Notes: generated by a model from the sequence alone, not told the origin. 64,000 nt of DNA from Vibrio methylphosphonaticus (GCF_023634655.1 NZ_JAMKMS010000020.1:16817-80816); one strand, 5' to 3'. Counted from the first letter of the stretch, positions 42,539-52,287 are shown. Numbers and translations are program-made.

Positions 42539-43438
42539 TTGACGTTCTACGCCGTGCTATTAGTGGTGTTCTCAGCTTTGCTTCATGCGGGCTGGAACGT
42601 ATTAGGCAAGTCCAATAATGGGTCGGGTTACTCCTTTACCTTAGGTGCTTCACTTGCGCCTTTCTTTCTATTATCGCCTTATCTAATTTGGTGCTTATCT
42701 GTTATCGGATTCGATAATTTAACCCTGTCGTTTTGGCGCTTATTACTATTTAGTGCTGTGGGGCAGGTGGTTTATTTAGTCGGTTTGCTCAGAGCCTATA
42801 ATCTAGGGGATATTGGCGTGATATATCCCATCGCTCGTGCTCTTCCTGTGCTTATGGTCGGGGTGAGTACCGTGGTGATTGGACAAGCACTTACGTTTAA
42901 TGCATGGCTAGGGTTTATTATATTGACCTTGGGTTGTTTGTTGGTACCTATGCGGCACTTTAACGATTTTAGCTGGCGCTCATACGTTAATCTTGGTGTC
43001 TTTTGGGCGTTTATCGCCGCGGTTGGCACCACGATTTACTCGGTTGTTGATAAACAAGCACTGAGCTGGCTGCAACTTGAAACTGACGGTTTATCGTCTC
43101 ATCAGATTGCGATATTTTTTCTGGGCATGCAGTTTGCCGCCATTGCTCTCGTCCTCATTAGCTGGCTGTTACTTACAGGTAAGCGTCATGAGTTAGTTTT
43201 AACGTGGCAGTGTCGTTACCGCTCAGCGACCGCAGGCATTATGATGGCGTTGACGTACGGTATGGTGTTATTTGCCATGACCATGGTTGATAACGTCAGC
43301 TATGTGGTGGCATTGAGGCAAGTGAGCATCATATTTGGTGTGTTAATGGGGATTTGGTTTTTAAAAGAGAAGTGGTTTTATACTCGTGGTATTGGTGTGA
43401 GCTTGGTATTGGTAGGGTTGCTAATTGCGCTAGTATAA
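42539..43438 (+). CDS. EamA/DMT-superfamily transporter
   Basis: Ten-helix inner-membrane permease, 299 residues, with two EamA repeats (LLHAGWNVLGKSNNGSGY near the start, and the second half from about residue 150). The start is TTG at 42539, with AAAGGA upstream; no ATG gives the first helix. It follows phnR by about 80 bp with only a weak hairpin between, so it might be read together with the phosphonate genes, but the family exports many metabolites and no substrate can be named. Confidence 0.8.
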   Translation: MTFYAVLLVVFSALLHAGWNVLGKSNNGSGYSFTLGASLAPFFLLSPYLIWCLSVIGFDNLTLSFWRLLLFSAVGQVVYLVGLLRAYNLGDIGVIYPIARALPVLMVGVSTVVIGQALTFNAWLGFIILTLGCLLVPMRHFNDFSWRSYVNLGVFWAFIAAVGTTIYSVVDKQALSWLQLETDGLSSHQIAIFFLGMQFAAIALVLISWLLLTGKRHELVLTWQCRYRSATAGIMMALTYGMVLFAMTMVDNVSYVVALRQVSIIFGVLMGIWFLKEKWFYTRGIGVSLVLVGLLIALV

Positions 43439-43466
43439 GCTCTGGTTGTTAACCTGTGCGATTTTT

Positions 43467-43498
43467 AAAAAGGCGCTTGCTGTGGTAAGTGCCTTTTT
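43467..43498 (+). terminator. Terminator after the DMT transporter gene
   Basis: AAAAAGGCGCTT pairs with AAGTGCCTTTTT around an eight-base loop, with a T run built into the stem. Confidence 0.8.
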
Positions 43499-43569
43499 AC
43501 TGTGTGGTAAGTGAACAGAGCACCAATACCTGATATTACGCTGGGATTAAAGCATAATTTGAACCACTT

Positions 43570-44100
43570 CTACGCCCTAATATACTGATTTTTAACAATA
43601 CAATCGGCATAACGTTGCGCCGCAATATGCTTGAACTTTATCGGCTTATCCAATGAGCCAAACAAAGAAATGCCGCCCCCGAGTAAGATTGGGATTGTCG
43701 TAATAAGCATCTCATCAATCAGGTCTGCCTGTAAGAAGTTTTGAATGGTGACTCCACCATCAATATATAGGTCATGATAACCTTTGGAATTTAAGTCTTT
43801 GACGATATCACGTAAGTCACCGTTGACTAAAAACACTTTGTCTTCATAGCCCTTAGGGACGTCTTTCATCGTATTACTGAGTACAAAAACGGGCTTAGAG
43901 TAAGGCCATTCACAGTCAAAACTGAGCACCGTATCCAAAGTGTTACGCCCCATAATTAGCGCATCAATACGCCCCATGAAGTCAGCAAACCCAAAATCAG
44001 AGCCCTCGGGATTTGGAACCTCGTGTAGCCAATCCAAATTGTTATTTTTATCCGCAATAAAACCGTCTAAGCTGGTCGCGATATAAACGATGTTAGCCAT
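43570..44100 (-). CDS. Dihydrofolate reductase/RibD-family reductase
   Basis: 176-residue NADPH-dependent reductase fold (RibD C-terminal class). Typical strings: VYIATSLDGFIADKNNNLDW at the start, DALIMGRNTLDTVLSF for the cofactor site, and LYIDGGVTIQNFLQADLIDE near residue 110. Its substrate is unknown; the family covers many small reductases besides true DHFR. It is divergent from a TetR regulator, a common pairing. Confidence 0.85.
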   Translation of the reverse strand: MANIVYIATSLDGFIADKNNNLDWLHEVPNPEGSDFGFADFMGRIDALIMGRNTLDTVLSFDCEWPYSKPVFVLSNTMKDVPKGYEDKVFLVNGDLRDIVKDLNSKGYHDLYIDGGVTIQNFLQADLIDEMLITTIPILLGGGISLFGSLDKPIKFKHIAAQRYADCIVKNQYIRA

Positions 44101-44146
44101 GATCGTAGACTCCGTAGTTTGAAATATGCTAGGTTATACCTATAAT

Positions 44147-44159
44147 TCTACAGTGTAGA
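44147..44159. promoter_or_regulatory. Palindromic operator candidate between reductase and tetR
   Basis: TCTACAGTGTAGA: 6-bp perfect arms around one base, in the 86-bp divergent gap. A natural site for the adjacent TetR protein. Confidence 0.55.
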
Positions 44160-44186
44160 TAAATTGGAGTTTAGCTAGGAAATTAT

Positions 44187-44780
44187 ATGACTGTCAAGCC
44201 AAAGAAACGGGGTCGACCTTCGAAATCTGGGGCAGGTTTAAGCCAGAAAATGATTGTTGAAACCGCTAAAAAATTGATGCAAGGACAGGGTAGTGTTCCC
44301 AGTATTCGTAAGTTAGCGGCTGAACTGGGCATGGACGCAATGGCCATTTATCACTACTTTCGTAACAAAGATGAGCTGTTAGAGGCGGTAGCCATATCGC
44401 TTGTGGAAGGTATTTATCAGCCTACTGGATTAGCTTCGTGGCAAGAAGAGCTGACGGAATTAGGTTGGAGTTACCTTACATTACTTAGTGACTATCCGGG
44501 TTTACTGGAAACATTATTAAAAATGCGCAGTAGTGGGCCTGCTGAAGTATTCATAACTCGATTTGAGCGAGTGATTTCTGATATTGGCTTAACCGCTGAC
44601 AGTAAGAAAAATGCGGTTAATTTGCTTGCAGATTACTTGCATGGTTATGCTTTTTCAATGCAATTTACCACGATTGTTCAAGAGGAAAGAAAGGCGATAT
44701 ATACAGGTTCCATATCCTTGTATTTGAACGCGATATCTTTAGGTACTTCTGCTTCCGGCTCTTGTGTATTTCACAAATAA
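44187..44780 (+). CDS. TetR-family transcriptional regulator
   Basis: 197 residues. A basic N-terminus (KPKKRGRPSKSGAG) is followed by the helix-turn-helix SIRKLAAELGMDAMAIYHYF and RNKDELLEAVA, typical of TetR. The C-terminal helical domain resembles the tetracyclin-repressor type. It is probably a repressor of the divergent reductase gene and of itself. Confidence 0.87.
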   Translation: MTVKPKKRGRPSKSGAGLSQKMIVETAKKLMQGQGSVPSIRKLAAELGMDAMAIYHYFRNKDELLEAVAISLVEGIYQPTGLASWQEELTELGWSYLTLLSDYPGLLETLLKMRSSGPAEVFITRFERVISDIGLTADSKKNAVNLLADYLHGYAFSMQFTTIVQEERKAIYTGSISLYLNAISLGTSASGSCVFHK

Positions 44781-44782
44781 GG

Positions 44783-44897
44783 AAGGCATCACAGGTTCAT
44801 TTTACTGAACATTTTATCTTACTTAGCACTTTACCTTACGTCGTGTTTTGTTGTGGCGAACGTTTTATCGTGCTCAGTAATGTAAGTGTGATGCCTT
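44783..44897. repeat. 115-bp inverted-repeat-bounded spacer
   Basis: AAGGCATCACA at 44783-44793 and TGTGATGCCTT at 44887-44897 are exact complements 93 bp apart, between the converging tetR and lipoprotein genes. The interior is AT-rich and contains a small hairpin (GTTCATTTTACTGAAC). It could be a long terminator or a small non-autonomous element. Confidence 0.55.
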
Positions 44898-44915
44898 AAT
44901 GTTGATGAACGGGCG

Positions 44916-46448
44916 CTAGAGCTGTTCTTCAATAGGCAGAATTCCGCTGAACCAAGCCCCAAATCTGCGCCATACACTAGCGTTAGGCTCGCTGGTAAGC
45001 CTTTCTCCTGTGGAATGGTCAACCCAGATAGTTTCGCCATCAACCACTTCAATCTGATAGGCGGTGGCGGGTATTTCTTTCATGATTTCTTTGTAAACTT
45101 TGCCAGCGTATTCAGGTTGTTCGATGACGACACCCATTTCGGTGTTGAGATCGGCAGAGCGTGGATCCCAGTTCATTGAACCAACAAAAATCTTCTTTTT
45201 ATCTATAACGATGGCTTTGGTGTGCAGGCTAGAACGACTGCTGCCAGTTAAGCTCCAATTCTTTTTAATCTCAGCGTTGGATTTGACTTCCCACAATTGC
45301 ACGCCACCCTCGACAAGATCTTGTCGATATTTAGCATACCAACCGTGAACGGCAAAAACGTCATTTGAAGCGAGGGAGTTCGTAATAATAATGACCTCGC
45401 GCCCGTCTTTTACTGCTTCGACGAACTCAATCACACCAGACTCAGTAGGCACAAAATAGGGAGAAATGAGTACCAGCGAAGTTTGACCTTCATTGATCAC
45501 AGCACCTAGGCTATCAATAAGAGTGCTTTGTTTGCTATCGGGCTTATCTGGAAGATCATAAAGTAAGTCCCCTTCGCCCCAGTAAAGTTTAATGGTGCCA
45601 TTGAGTAAATCGCTGTACAAAGGCAATTTGGCAAAATCATGTGCACCACCGGAAAACTTCTCTTTCAAGCCGAGCGATTGTACCCAAGCATCTACATCCG
45701 CGTCGGTATATTGCTGTTGGTCGTCTGTTAGCCATTCAATAGGGATAGAATAATCACTATTCCAATAAAGATCGTACTGTCGGTTCACCTGCCTGACGGC
45801 TTTACCCACCATCAGAAGATCTAAGTCGGCAAATTCGACGTTAGATTCAATGGAGTAGTATTCGTTACCAACGTTCCTTCCACCAATGATAGAGACTATG
45901 CCATCTACCGTCAGAGATTTATTGTGCATACGATGATTTAAGCGTTCGAAGTCACTTAACATTGCCAGCCCGCGAGCGGTGCGCAGGTGGTGAGGGTTGA
46001 ACATGCGAACTTCGACGTTTGGGTGGCTACTAAAGCGCACTAAGTCGCTGTCGTCGTAGTTTTGCATATCATCAAGGAGCAACCTAACGCGGACCCCACG
46101 CTCTGCGGCTTCAAATAAGCGCCAGGCGATCAGGTTACCAGCGGTGTCATCTCGAAAAATATAGTACTGCACATCAATGCTAGATTGAGCAGTTTCAATA
46201 ATAGCAAGGCGGGCGAGCAGCGCGTCGTGCCCTTTATCAAGTGGATAAAACCCCGTCTCTTTGATTAACGAATGTGAGGCGACTTCACGTTCAAAATATT
46301 GGTCTAGTCGAGTGGGCTCATCATTGATAAGCGTATAGGAGGCGGTTTTCTCATATCGTGACGGATCAATGCTTGAGGATACACAGCCACTAAGCATCAC
46401 AATAAGCAGGAGAGGTAACAGGTTTTTTATAGACAAAATGTTGGACAT
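44916..46448 (-). CDS. Phospholipase D-family lipoprotein (cardiolipin synthase C-like)
   Basis: 510-residue envelope protein with a lipoprotein signal (LLLIVMLSGC). It has two HKD catalytic motifs: HNKSLTVDG (about residue 180) and HTKAIVIDKKKIFVGSMNWD (about residue 400). The architecture resembles E. coli ClsC (YmdC), which makes cardiolipin from phosphatidylethanolamine and phosphatidylglycerol, but ClsC needs a partner (YmdB) that is not seen here. The lipobox predicts anchoring to the inner or outer membrane on the periplasmic side. Confidence 0.82.
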   Translation of the reverse strand: MSNILSIKNLLPLLLIVMLSGCVSSSIDPSRYEKTASYTLINDEPTRLDQYFEREVASHSLIKETGFYPLDKGHDALLARLAIIETAQSSIDVQYYIFRDDTAGNLIAWRLFEAAERGVRVRLLLDDMQNYDDSDLVRFSSHPNVEVRMFNPHHLRTARGLAMLSDFERLNHRMHNKSLTVDGIVSIIGGRNVGNEYYSIESNVEFADLDLLMVGKAVRQVNRQYDLYWNSDYSIPIEWLTDDQQQYTDADVDAWVQSLGLKEKFSGGAHDFAKLPLYSDLLNGTIKLYWGEGDLLYDLPDKPDSKQSTLIDSLGAVINEGQTSLVLISPYFVPTESGVIEFVEAVKDGREVIIITNSLASNDVFAVHGWYAKYRQDLVEGGVQLWEVKSNAEIKKNWSLTGSSRSSLHTKAIVIDKKKIFVGSMNWDPRSADLNTEMGVVIEQPEYAGKVYKEIMKEIPATAYQIEVVDGETIWVDHSTGERLTSEPNASVWRRFGAWFSGILPIEEQL

Positions 46449-46650
46449 AGTTAAAGTGTTGGTCGGGAGAATAAGAAAAAATGCACGGTGAGTTTAGCCA
46501 CTTCCAAATGCAAATGCACTTTATCTTCAATGATTTGACGGATATTTGTCACACTTGCTCAGTAAAGGTTAATAGAAACGTCATACGTTGCATAGTGCTT
46601 GCTTATAACTCTTTTAATGTAAGAGCACAGTTTAGATATTAGGAGAGATA

Positions 46651-47550
46651 ATGGCGGGATTAGGTGCCAATAAATACACACTCTTTGGTATTGGCGCAAT
46701 ATTGTTGTGGAGCTGCTTGCTCGCGTTGACCCGTAATATTGCTGAGCTTTTTGGACCGATAGGTGGCGCTGCGTTGATGTACACCGTTAGCGCCGTCGCG
46801 TTAGTCGTGGTGATGGGAGTACCAAAGCTAAAAACCTTCTCTGTTAAGTACTTAGTCGTTGGGGGCGGGTTGTTTGTTTGCTATGAGATCTTTCTTGCGC
46901 TGGCATTAGGAATGGCTAACGACCGACATCAGGCGATGGAAATGGCGATCATTAATTATTTGTGGCCAGCATTAACGGTACTATTTGCGGTAATGATGAG
47001 TAAGCGTCGCATTAATATGATGGTGTATCCCAGTGTTCTATTAGCGTTTTTTGGTGTGGTTTGGTGCATTACCGGCGATGAAGGGCTATCGCTAGACCTT
47101 ATTATGAAGAATATCGCCACCAATCCGATCTCCTATTTTATGGCGGTGTCGGCGGCATTTATTTGGGCGGTGTATTGTAATATCACACCCATAATGAGTA
47201 ATGGCAAAAATGCCATTGTATTGTTTTTCATTGCTACGGCGAGCGTATTATGGATTCAATATGCATTAAGTGATGAGCAAGGCATGACATTCTCTGTATC
47301 GGCAGTCCTAATATTACTCCTGTCTGGTGTGGTCATGGGGGCAGGGTATGCGCTTTGGAATTACGCGATCATTGGCGGTAACATGATGCTGCTGGCAACA
47401 TTTTCTTATTTCACCCCAGTGCTATCGACGGTTTTCTCTTCATTCTACTTATCGGTGGCACTAGGCGCGTCTTTTTGGCAAGGCGTTACGATGGTGACCA
47501 TTGGTTCTTTAACCTGCTATTGGGCAACGAGAGAGAAAGTTAAACGGTAA
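46651..47550 (+). CDS. yddG: Aromatic amino acid exporter YddG-like (DMT superfamily)
   Basis: Ten-helix drug/metabolite transporter, 299 residues. The sequence closely resembles YddG: NKYTLFGIGAILLWSCLLAL at the start, AMEMAIINYLWPALTVLFAV in the middle, and GYALWNYAIIGGNMMLLATF toward the end. YddG exports Phe, Tyr, Trp and other large neutral amino acids from the cytoplasm. Single-gene unit with its own promoter. Confidence 0.85.
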   Translation: MAGLGANKYTLFGIGAILLWSCLLALTRNIAELFGPIGGAALMYTVSAVALVVVMGVPKLKTFSVKYLVVGGGLFVCYEIFLALALGMANDRHQAMEMAIINYLWPALTVLFAVMMSKRRINMMVYPSVLLAFFGVVWCITGDEGLSLDLIMKNIATNPISYFMAVSAAFIWAVYCNITPIMSNGKNAIVLFFIATASVLWIQYALSDEQGMTFSVSAVLILLLSGVVMGAGYALWNYAIIGGNMMLLATFSYFTPVLSTVFSSFYLSVALGASFWQGVTMVTIGSLTCYWATREKVKR

Positions 47551-47688
47551 ATTGTACGCCGATATTCCGCGTGCGGTTATCGGCGTATTGCGAGTTGTCG
47601 GAGCCCGTTTCAGTAGGCGGCTCGCGTAAACCGTTTTGATCAACTAACGTAATGGATAGATAGGGTTATCTTTGACAAGGATGAATTA

Positions 47689-48420
47689 GTGCACCTTTAC
47701 CAATTGCAGCAGGGTATACGTTCGATGCGGATGCTGATGCTGATGCTTGTCACCATGTTGCCCATAGTCGCGCTTGCTAACTCGGCGGAAACTCGCACAG
47801 AATCCATTGATGCTGCGACCAAAAACACAGCCGAGCTTGTTCAGACGCAGCGAAAACCATGGCTTGTGAGTTACAACCAAGACGCGATTACCTTGTACAA
47901 AAGAGAGCACAAGGATGGATTAGTTGAAATTCGAGTTCACGCTGATGTGAAGACAACGTTCAGTGGATTTTTACACCTTTTTGAAGATACTAAGCATGTG
48001 TCAAAGTGGTTGCACAATGTCGACAGCACTAAGGTGCTATCGCAAATATCGATGAATGAAAACATTGTCTACACGACGTTCGCGGCACCGTGGCCGGCAT
48101 TAGACCGTGATATGGTGACGTATTCTCGATACTATCAGCAAGGTAAACGTTTGGTATTGGAGATACGAGACGCTTCTGAATACCTTGCCAAGCAATCGGG
48201 TTTCATTCGTATTACTCAAGTGAAGTCTCGATGGGAGCTAACTAAGCTGGAAGATGGGCAGGTATTTATTATGTATACTGCTTTTGCTGATCCCGGAGGT
48301 GCGCTACCTGATTGGTTGGTAAATCAGTTAGCCATTGATGGGGCAATTGAAACCTTTAAGGGATTAAAAAGAGAGATACAGCATTACCAGCATCTCTCTC
48401 ATCCTAATATTGTCGACTAA
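47689..48420 (+). CDS. START-domain protein, exported
   Basis: Lipid-binding START-fold protein, 243 residues from a GTG start supported by AAGG eight bases upstream; an ATG at 47725 is the alternative and also leaves a full signal peptide (MLMLVTMLPIVALANSAET). The START signature is visible as KHVSKWLHNVDSTKVLSQIS and AAPWPALDRDMVTYSRYY. It is periplasmic and probably binds a lipid or hydrophobic ligand. Convergent with the CDF gene 37 bp away. Confidence 0.8.
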   Translation: MHLYQLQQGIRSMRMLMLMLVTMLPIVALANSAETRTESIDAATKNTAELVQTQRKPWLVSYNQDAITLYKREHKDGLVEIRVHADVKTTFSGFLHLFEDTKHVSKWLHNVDSTKVLSQISMNENIVYTTFAAPWPALDRDMVTYSRYYQQGKRLVLEIRDASEYLAKQSGFIRITQVKSRWELTKLEDGQVFIMYTAFADPGGALPDWLVNQLAIDGAIETFKGLKREIQHYQHLSHPNIVD

Positions 48421-48457
48421 ACAAAATCATCGATCCATGACATTGGGCTAACGCTCA

Positions 48458-49195
48458 TTATACGCTTGTCGTGACAACTTGCTTAGTAGCCACTCCCTTA
48501 CTTGCCGCAATACGTGATTGTCGCTTTTGACGTTCGCGTTTTAGTTTTTCAATGGCAAGTTGAGTAAAAGCCTCTTTAAGCATTACCGCGGGTACTTTAA
48601 TAAAGTAGGCCGACATTAGGATCATCATCATTGGATCGGCGTAGATGCTATAACTTGCCCATGGCGTTTGCTCGACAAACCACGCAACAATAAAGCCAGC
48701 TGTCACAGCGACACTAAGCATGGTATCCATTTGCCACTGTTTTGATTCAGCATTAATTAAATTTGAAGACAGGGCTTTATTTTTGTTGTCGATGTACCAC
48801 CAGGCGTAACCACAGCCGAGTACGTTTAACACACCAAATATTGTTGCTATTGAGGTGTCAATCGGGCGTCCACCGGTAAACATGGCCGAGACAGCAGAGT
48901 ACAAAGAGACACTGACTATCAGTAGAATCACTGACGCTTTGATCGCTATAACAATGGCTTCAACACGGTTACGGCCGAGTCGTGATAGCATGCTTTGGCT
49001 GTTTTTTAGCTGATTTGCCGCAGCCAGTGACAATAATGTTAACAGTAAGCTGACTAATGAATACACCCCGTCAAAAGCAATGACAAGAGACCCCATTACC
49101 AATCCTACTACTAAACCACCAACAGCAAAGGCTGTAGCAATAAAGGCTGAGACTGTTAGTGTTCTTGTTTCACTATTTCCATTGTTTGGGCGCAT
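48458..49195 (-). CDS. Cation diffusion facilitator (CDF)-like transporter
   Basis: Inner-membrane metal exporter-like protein, 245 residues and about six helices (ETRTLTVSAFIATAFAVGGL, then FDGVYSLVSLLLTL). The Asp of FDGVYS and the Asp of AESKQWQMDTMLSVAV are at the CDF metal-site positions, but the usual His partners are replaced, and the C-terminal cytoplasmic domain is missing (the protein ends in a basic tail, KRERQKRQSR). Activity on zinc, iron or manganese is therefore uncertain. Confidence 0.75.
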   Translation of the reverse strand: MRPNNGNSETRTLTVSAFIATAFAVGGLVVGLVMGSLVIAFDGVYSLVSLLLTLLSLAAANQLKNSQSMLSRLGRNRVEAIVIAIKASVILLIVSVSLYSAVSAMFTGGRPIDTSIATIFGVLNVLGCGYAWWYIDNKNKALSSNLINAESKQWQMDTMLSVAVTAGFIVAWFVEQTPWASYSIYADPMMMILMSAYFIKVPAVMLKEAFTQLAIEKLKRERQKRQSRIAASKGVATKQVVTTSV

Positions 49196-49495
49196 ACCAT
49201 TTACCTTATTTAGTTTCTGAGTCTATTGTTTGCTCTATGTGGTGTTATTTCAAACAATAGTTGCGACTTAAGTAAGGAAGAATATGAGGTTTTTTGGTGT
49301 TTTTTAATAATATCAATGCTTTATGTGACAGTTTTTGGTGTCATAAATACTGGCGGTCACTGATGGGGGGGATGAAATGAAGGTAGGGGAGCAATGGTCA
49401 CGTCGGTTATCGGTGAACATTATTTATAATCAAATCATAGAATGTGCGTTGAAAAGAATTAAAGCTAATGCTTCAAAACTAGAGATATAGAAGAC
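49196..49495. other. Gene-free stretch between CDF and LysR genes
   Basis: 300 bp with no coding frame I can support. The left end carries the promoter of the minus-strand CDF gene; the right end is the 3' flank of the minus-strand LysR gene. No convincing terminator seen. Confidence 0.55.
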
Positions 49496-50380
49496 CTAAA
49501 AAGCAAAAAGATAATCACTGATTTGATCGGCAGTCCAAGCCATCGCTGGGTGCTCTGACATTCCGGCGGCGGTAAACATACAAAAATCTTCTTGATTGAG
49601 CCCATAAGTGTGTTTAATCACCGAGAGTTTCTGTTCGCGAAGATATTGGCGGATGAGCGGCTCAGGGAGTACCCCCCAAGCACCTTCGGAAATGATGGTC
49701 TTGAGCATATATTCAAAGCTCGAAAAGCCAATATACTTAAGAGAGAAGGGTAAAAGTTCTGGATTGGCTTTTTCATTTAGGTAGGCCAATGAGACTTGCA
49801 TGGAATTGCGTAGGACTTCATCGGACACACGAGGTAATTTCGACAACTTATGATCAGAGCGACACACTGACATCATGCGAATTTTACCTAACGGCTGATA
49901 GACGATTCTTGGATCATCAATACGTTCGTAGTCTACGCCAAATGCGAAATCGACTTGGCCTTTTTCAACTAACGCAGATAAATCACCCGAAGATGCCAAG
50001 ACCACATTAAACGAAATCGCAGGGAAGTTTTGATTTATTTGTACCGTGAGGTCTTGCCAGAGCGTATCTGGTAGCGAGTCGTCGTGAGCTATCCACACTT
50101 CAGTTGCGAACTCCCCTGAAACCTGAGCGCATGTCTTGCGAATTCTATCGGATGTGATCAGTAAGTTCTCACAGTCTTTATATATTGCTTTTCCTGTTTC
50201 CGATAACGTCACATTGTTACCTGTGCGGACAAACAATTCGGTACCCAGATCTTTCTCTAATGCTTTGATTGCCATGCTGAGCTTGGTTCTATTACAGTCA
50301 ATTTGGCGCGCAGCAGCAGACACAGAGCCTGTTTCTGCAACGGCACAAAACGCTTCAATTTGAGTCAAGTTCATAGTCAT
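49496..50380 (-). CDS. LysR-family transcriptional regulator
   Basis: 294 residues. The N-terminal helix-turn-helix is IEAFCAVAETGSVSAAARQI followed by DCNRTKLSMAIKALE. The ligand domain contains SSGDLSALVEKGQVDFAFGV. It is divergent from a methyltransferase gene with about 175 bp between them; that gene is the nearest possible target. Confidence 0.85.
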   Translation of the reverse strand: MTMNLTQIEAFCAVAETGSVSAAARQIDCNRTKLSMAIKALEKDLGTELFVRTGNNVTLSETGKAIYKDCENLLITSDRIRKTCAQVSGEFATEVWIAHDDSLPDTLWQDLTVQINQNFPAISFNVVLASSGDLSALVEKGQVDFAFGVDYERIDDPRIVYQPLGKIRMMSVCRSDHKLSKLPRVSDEVLRNSMQVSLAYLNEKANPELLPFSLKYIGFSSFEYMLKTIISEGAWGVLPEPLIRQYLREQKLSVIKHTYGLNQEDFCMFTAAGMSEHPAMAWTADQISDYLFAF

Positions 50381-50556
50381 CCACAGATAAAATTATGGTA
50401 ATAAAAGCAGGATAAAATCATAGCATGTATCGCAAAGATTACGAAGATAACACTAGGAATTGGCTGGTAATCTGGTTTAATCTAGGGCCAGTGATTAAGG
50501 AATTAAAATCAGCGTTGAAACTGTAGTCGATACTGATGAAATAAACGGAGTGAACG

Positions 50557-51138
50557 ATGTCAAACGAATGGGATGAGTACGCAGCGACATGGGATGATAA
50601 TGAAGCGACGGCCGTTTTTGCCCAATCTTGTTTTGAGCAATTAACAGAGATCACCTCACTGAATCGCAAAACGATCTTAGATTTTGGCTGTGGTACCGGC
50701 CTATTGAGCCAGCTAATGTCGCCATGCGCTAAGCAAATCATCGCGCTGGACGGCTCTGAGTCAATGATTGAAGAGTTGGATAAAAAAGCGTTGGTCAATG
50801 TTGAGCCAGTGGTCGATTTTTTAACACGCGGTTTGGTGGCACAGCATCCGGCTTTTCGCAATCAATTTGATTTGATCGTTGCTTCTTCTGTCTGTGGTTT
50901 TCTGGGTAATATTCAGGAAACGACAAATATTATTTATACCTTACTTGATGAATACGGTTTGTTTGTTCACTGGGATTGGGCGGTTGACAGTGATGATCTT
51001 GAATATGGAATGACCACTCAAGCAGCTGAAAACATATTGCTAAATGCTGGTTTCGATAGCGTCAGCGTATCAGTGCCATTTGAAATTGAAACCGAATCAG
51101 GTTCACGACCTGTATTGATGGGTGTAGCACGTAAATAG
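50557..51138 (+). CDS. Class I SAM-dependent methyltransferase
   Basis: 193 residues. The SAM-binding motif I is ILDFGCGTGLLSQLMS at about residue 44, motif II is KQIIALDGSESMIEEL. No substrate is indicated by the sequence. A terminator with a T run follows the gene. Confidence 0.82.
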   Translation: MSNEWDEYAATWDDNEATAVFAQSCFEQLTEITSLNRKTILDFGCGTGLLSQLMSPCAKQIIALDGSESMIEELDKKALVNVEPVVDFLTRGLVAQHPAFRNQFDLIVASSVCGFLGNIQETTNIIYTLLDEYGLFVHWDWAVDSDDLEYGMTTQAAENILLNAGFDSVSVSVPFEIETESGSRPVLMGVARK

Positions 51139-51209
51139 TTAGTGCCTTATGTAGCGTGAGACAGCAAATTATTGTCAGGTTAGGGCTAAACTGGCAACAT
51201 TATTAATAG

Positions 51210-51233
51210 GTGGCGTAATCAGCGCCACTTTTT
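51210..51233 (+). terminator. Terminator after the methyltransferase gene
   Basis: GTGGCG, seven-base loop, CGCCAC, then TTTTTCTT. Confidence 0.7.
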
Positions 51234-51272
51234 CTTGATACAATGCGCTTCAATATCTCTTTGGAGTCAGTT

Positions 51273-52052
51273 ATGCGCTACCTATCTCTTCTCGTAAGCC
51301 GTGCGCTTGTGCTTGGCCTTTCTCTTGTTAGTGCTTCCGCCCTCTCAGCAAGCCATGTAACGACGTTGGACTCTCAACCCCTACAGCACAATACTTCCAG
51401 TACTCATGCTCCTATCACTCCCCCTCAAAGTGAAGACGCTAAGCGAGCCTTACAGGTCATTGCATCAGCAGCGGAGGAAATCGATAAGTTTGATTCAACG
51501 GCGCATTGGAAATCGGTGAAGCGTTTGACTGGTGTTGCACAAGCGGTGGTGATATTTCCCACAGGCGGGCAGGCTGGGTTTCTTGTAGGTGCACAGTGGG
51601 GAGAGGGAATATTGCTCACCAGACATAAGCATCAATGGAGTGAGCCAGTTTTTGTCGAGTTTACCAGCTTCATGTTTGGTTTATTGGCAGGGGCCCAGAA
51701 AATTGGGGGTATCGGTGTTATTTTATCCGACGATGTCGTGGATAATTTAATACAACAGCCGATCAAAATTGGCGGGACAGCAGACTTAACTCTTGGATCC
51801 GGCGTTAGCGGTAAAGTGATAGGTGGTACGAGTGGCATCTCAGCCATGATGGTATCTGAAAATAAAGGGCTGTATTTCGGCGGCAGTATCGATACTTTTC
51901 AAATCCAGTTAAATCAGCCTCTTAATCAAGCGCTTTATGGCGACGATGTTGACACCTTACAGGTACTGGATCGCTATGACAGTGACACAGGGTATGCTCA
52001 GACTTTGCGTAAACGATTGGAAGGGATTGCTTACCGTGCCGTTTATCAGTAA
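51273..52052 (+). CDS. SYLF (YSC84)-domain lipid-binding protein, exported
   Basis: 259 residues from the ATG at 51273, which has GGAG seven bases upstream and begins a signal peptide (RYLSLLVSRALVLGLSLVSA); the frame is also open from 51243. The SYLF domain covers the mature protein: VAQAVVIFPTGGQAGFLVGA followed by GVGEGILL-like QWGEGILLTRH, and ADLTLGSGVSGKVIGGTS. Eukaryotic members bind phosphoinositides; the bacterial function is unknown. Probably periplasmic. Confidence 0.82.
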   Translation: MRYLSLLVSRALVLGLSLVSASALSASHVTTLDSQPLQHNTSSTHAPITPPQSEDAKRALQVIASAAEEIDKFDSTAHWKSVKRLTGVAQAVVIFPTGGQAGFLVGAQWGEGILLTRHKHQWSEPVFVEFTSFMFGLLAGAQKIGGIGVILSDDVVDNLIQQPIKIGGTADLTLGSGVSGKVIGGTSGISAMMVSENKGLYFGGSIDTFQIQLNQPLNQALYGDDVDTLQVLDRYDSDTGYAQTLRKRLEGIAYRAVYQ

Positions 52053-52287
52053 AGCGTTCGTTTATCAATAAAGCGTGTATATCGCTAGAACCGTCGCAAC
52101 CGCCACAGTAACTCTAGCCGAACGCTCATTAATCAGCGTTACTATCAGGCCGCATGAAAAGCTTTAGGGTGAGGGGGGAGCGATGTGTAAAAACGTTAGC
52201 GTAGTATCAAAGTATCTGTTTTTACTGGGCAATTGCCAGAACGTGAATTAGTATTAGACGATAATTGAGTAAAAAAAGAGCAAGAGT

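Noticed and set aside
44783..44897. Integron attC site
   Set aside because: No GTTRRRY or RYYYAAC core sites at the ends and the termini do not match Vibrio repeat sequences I know.
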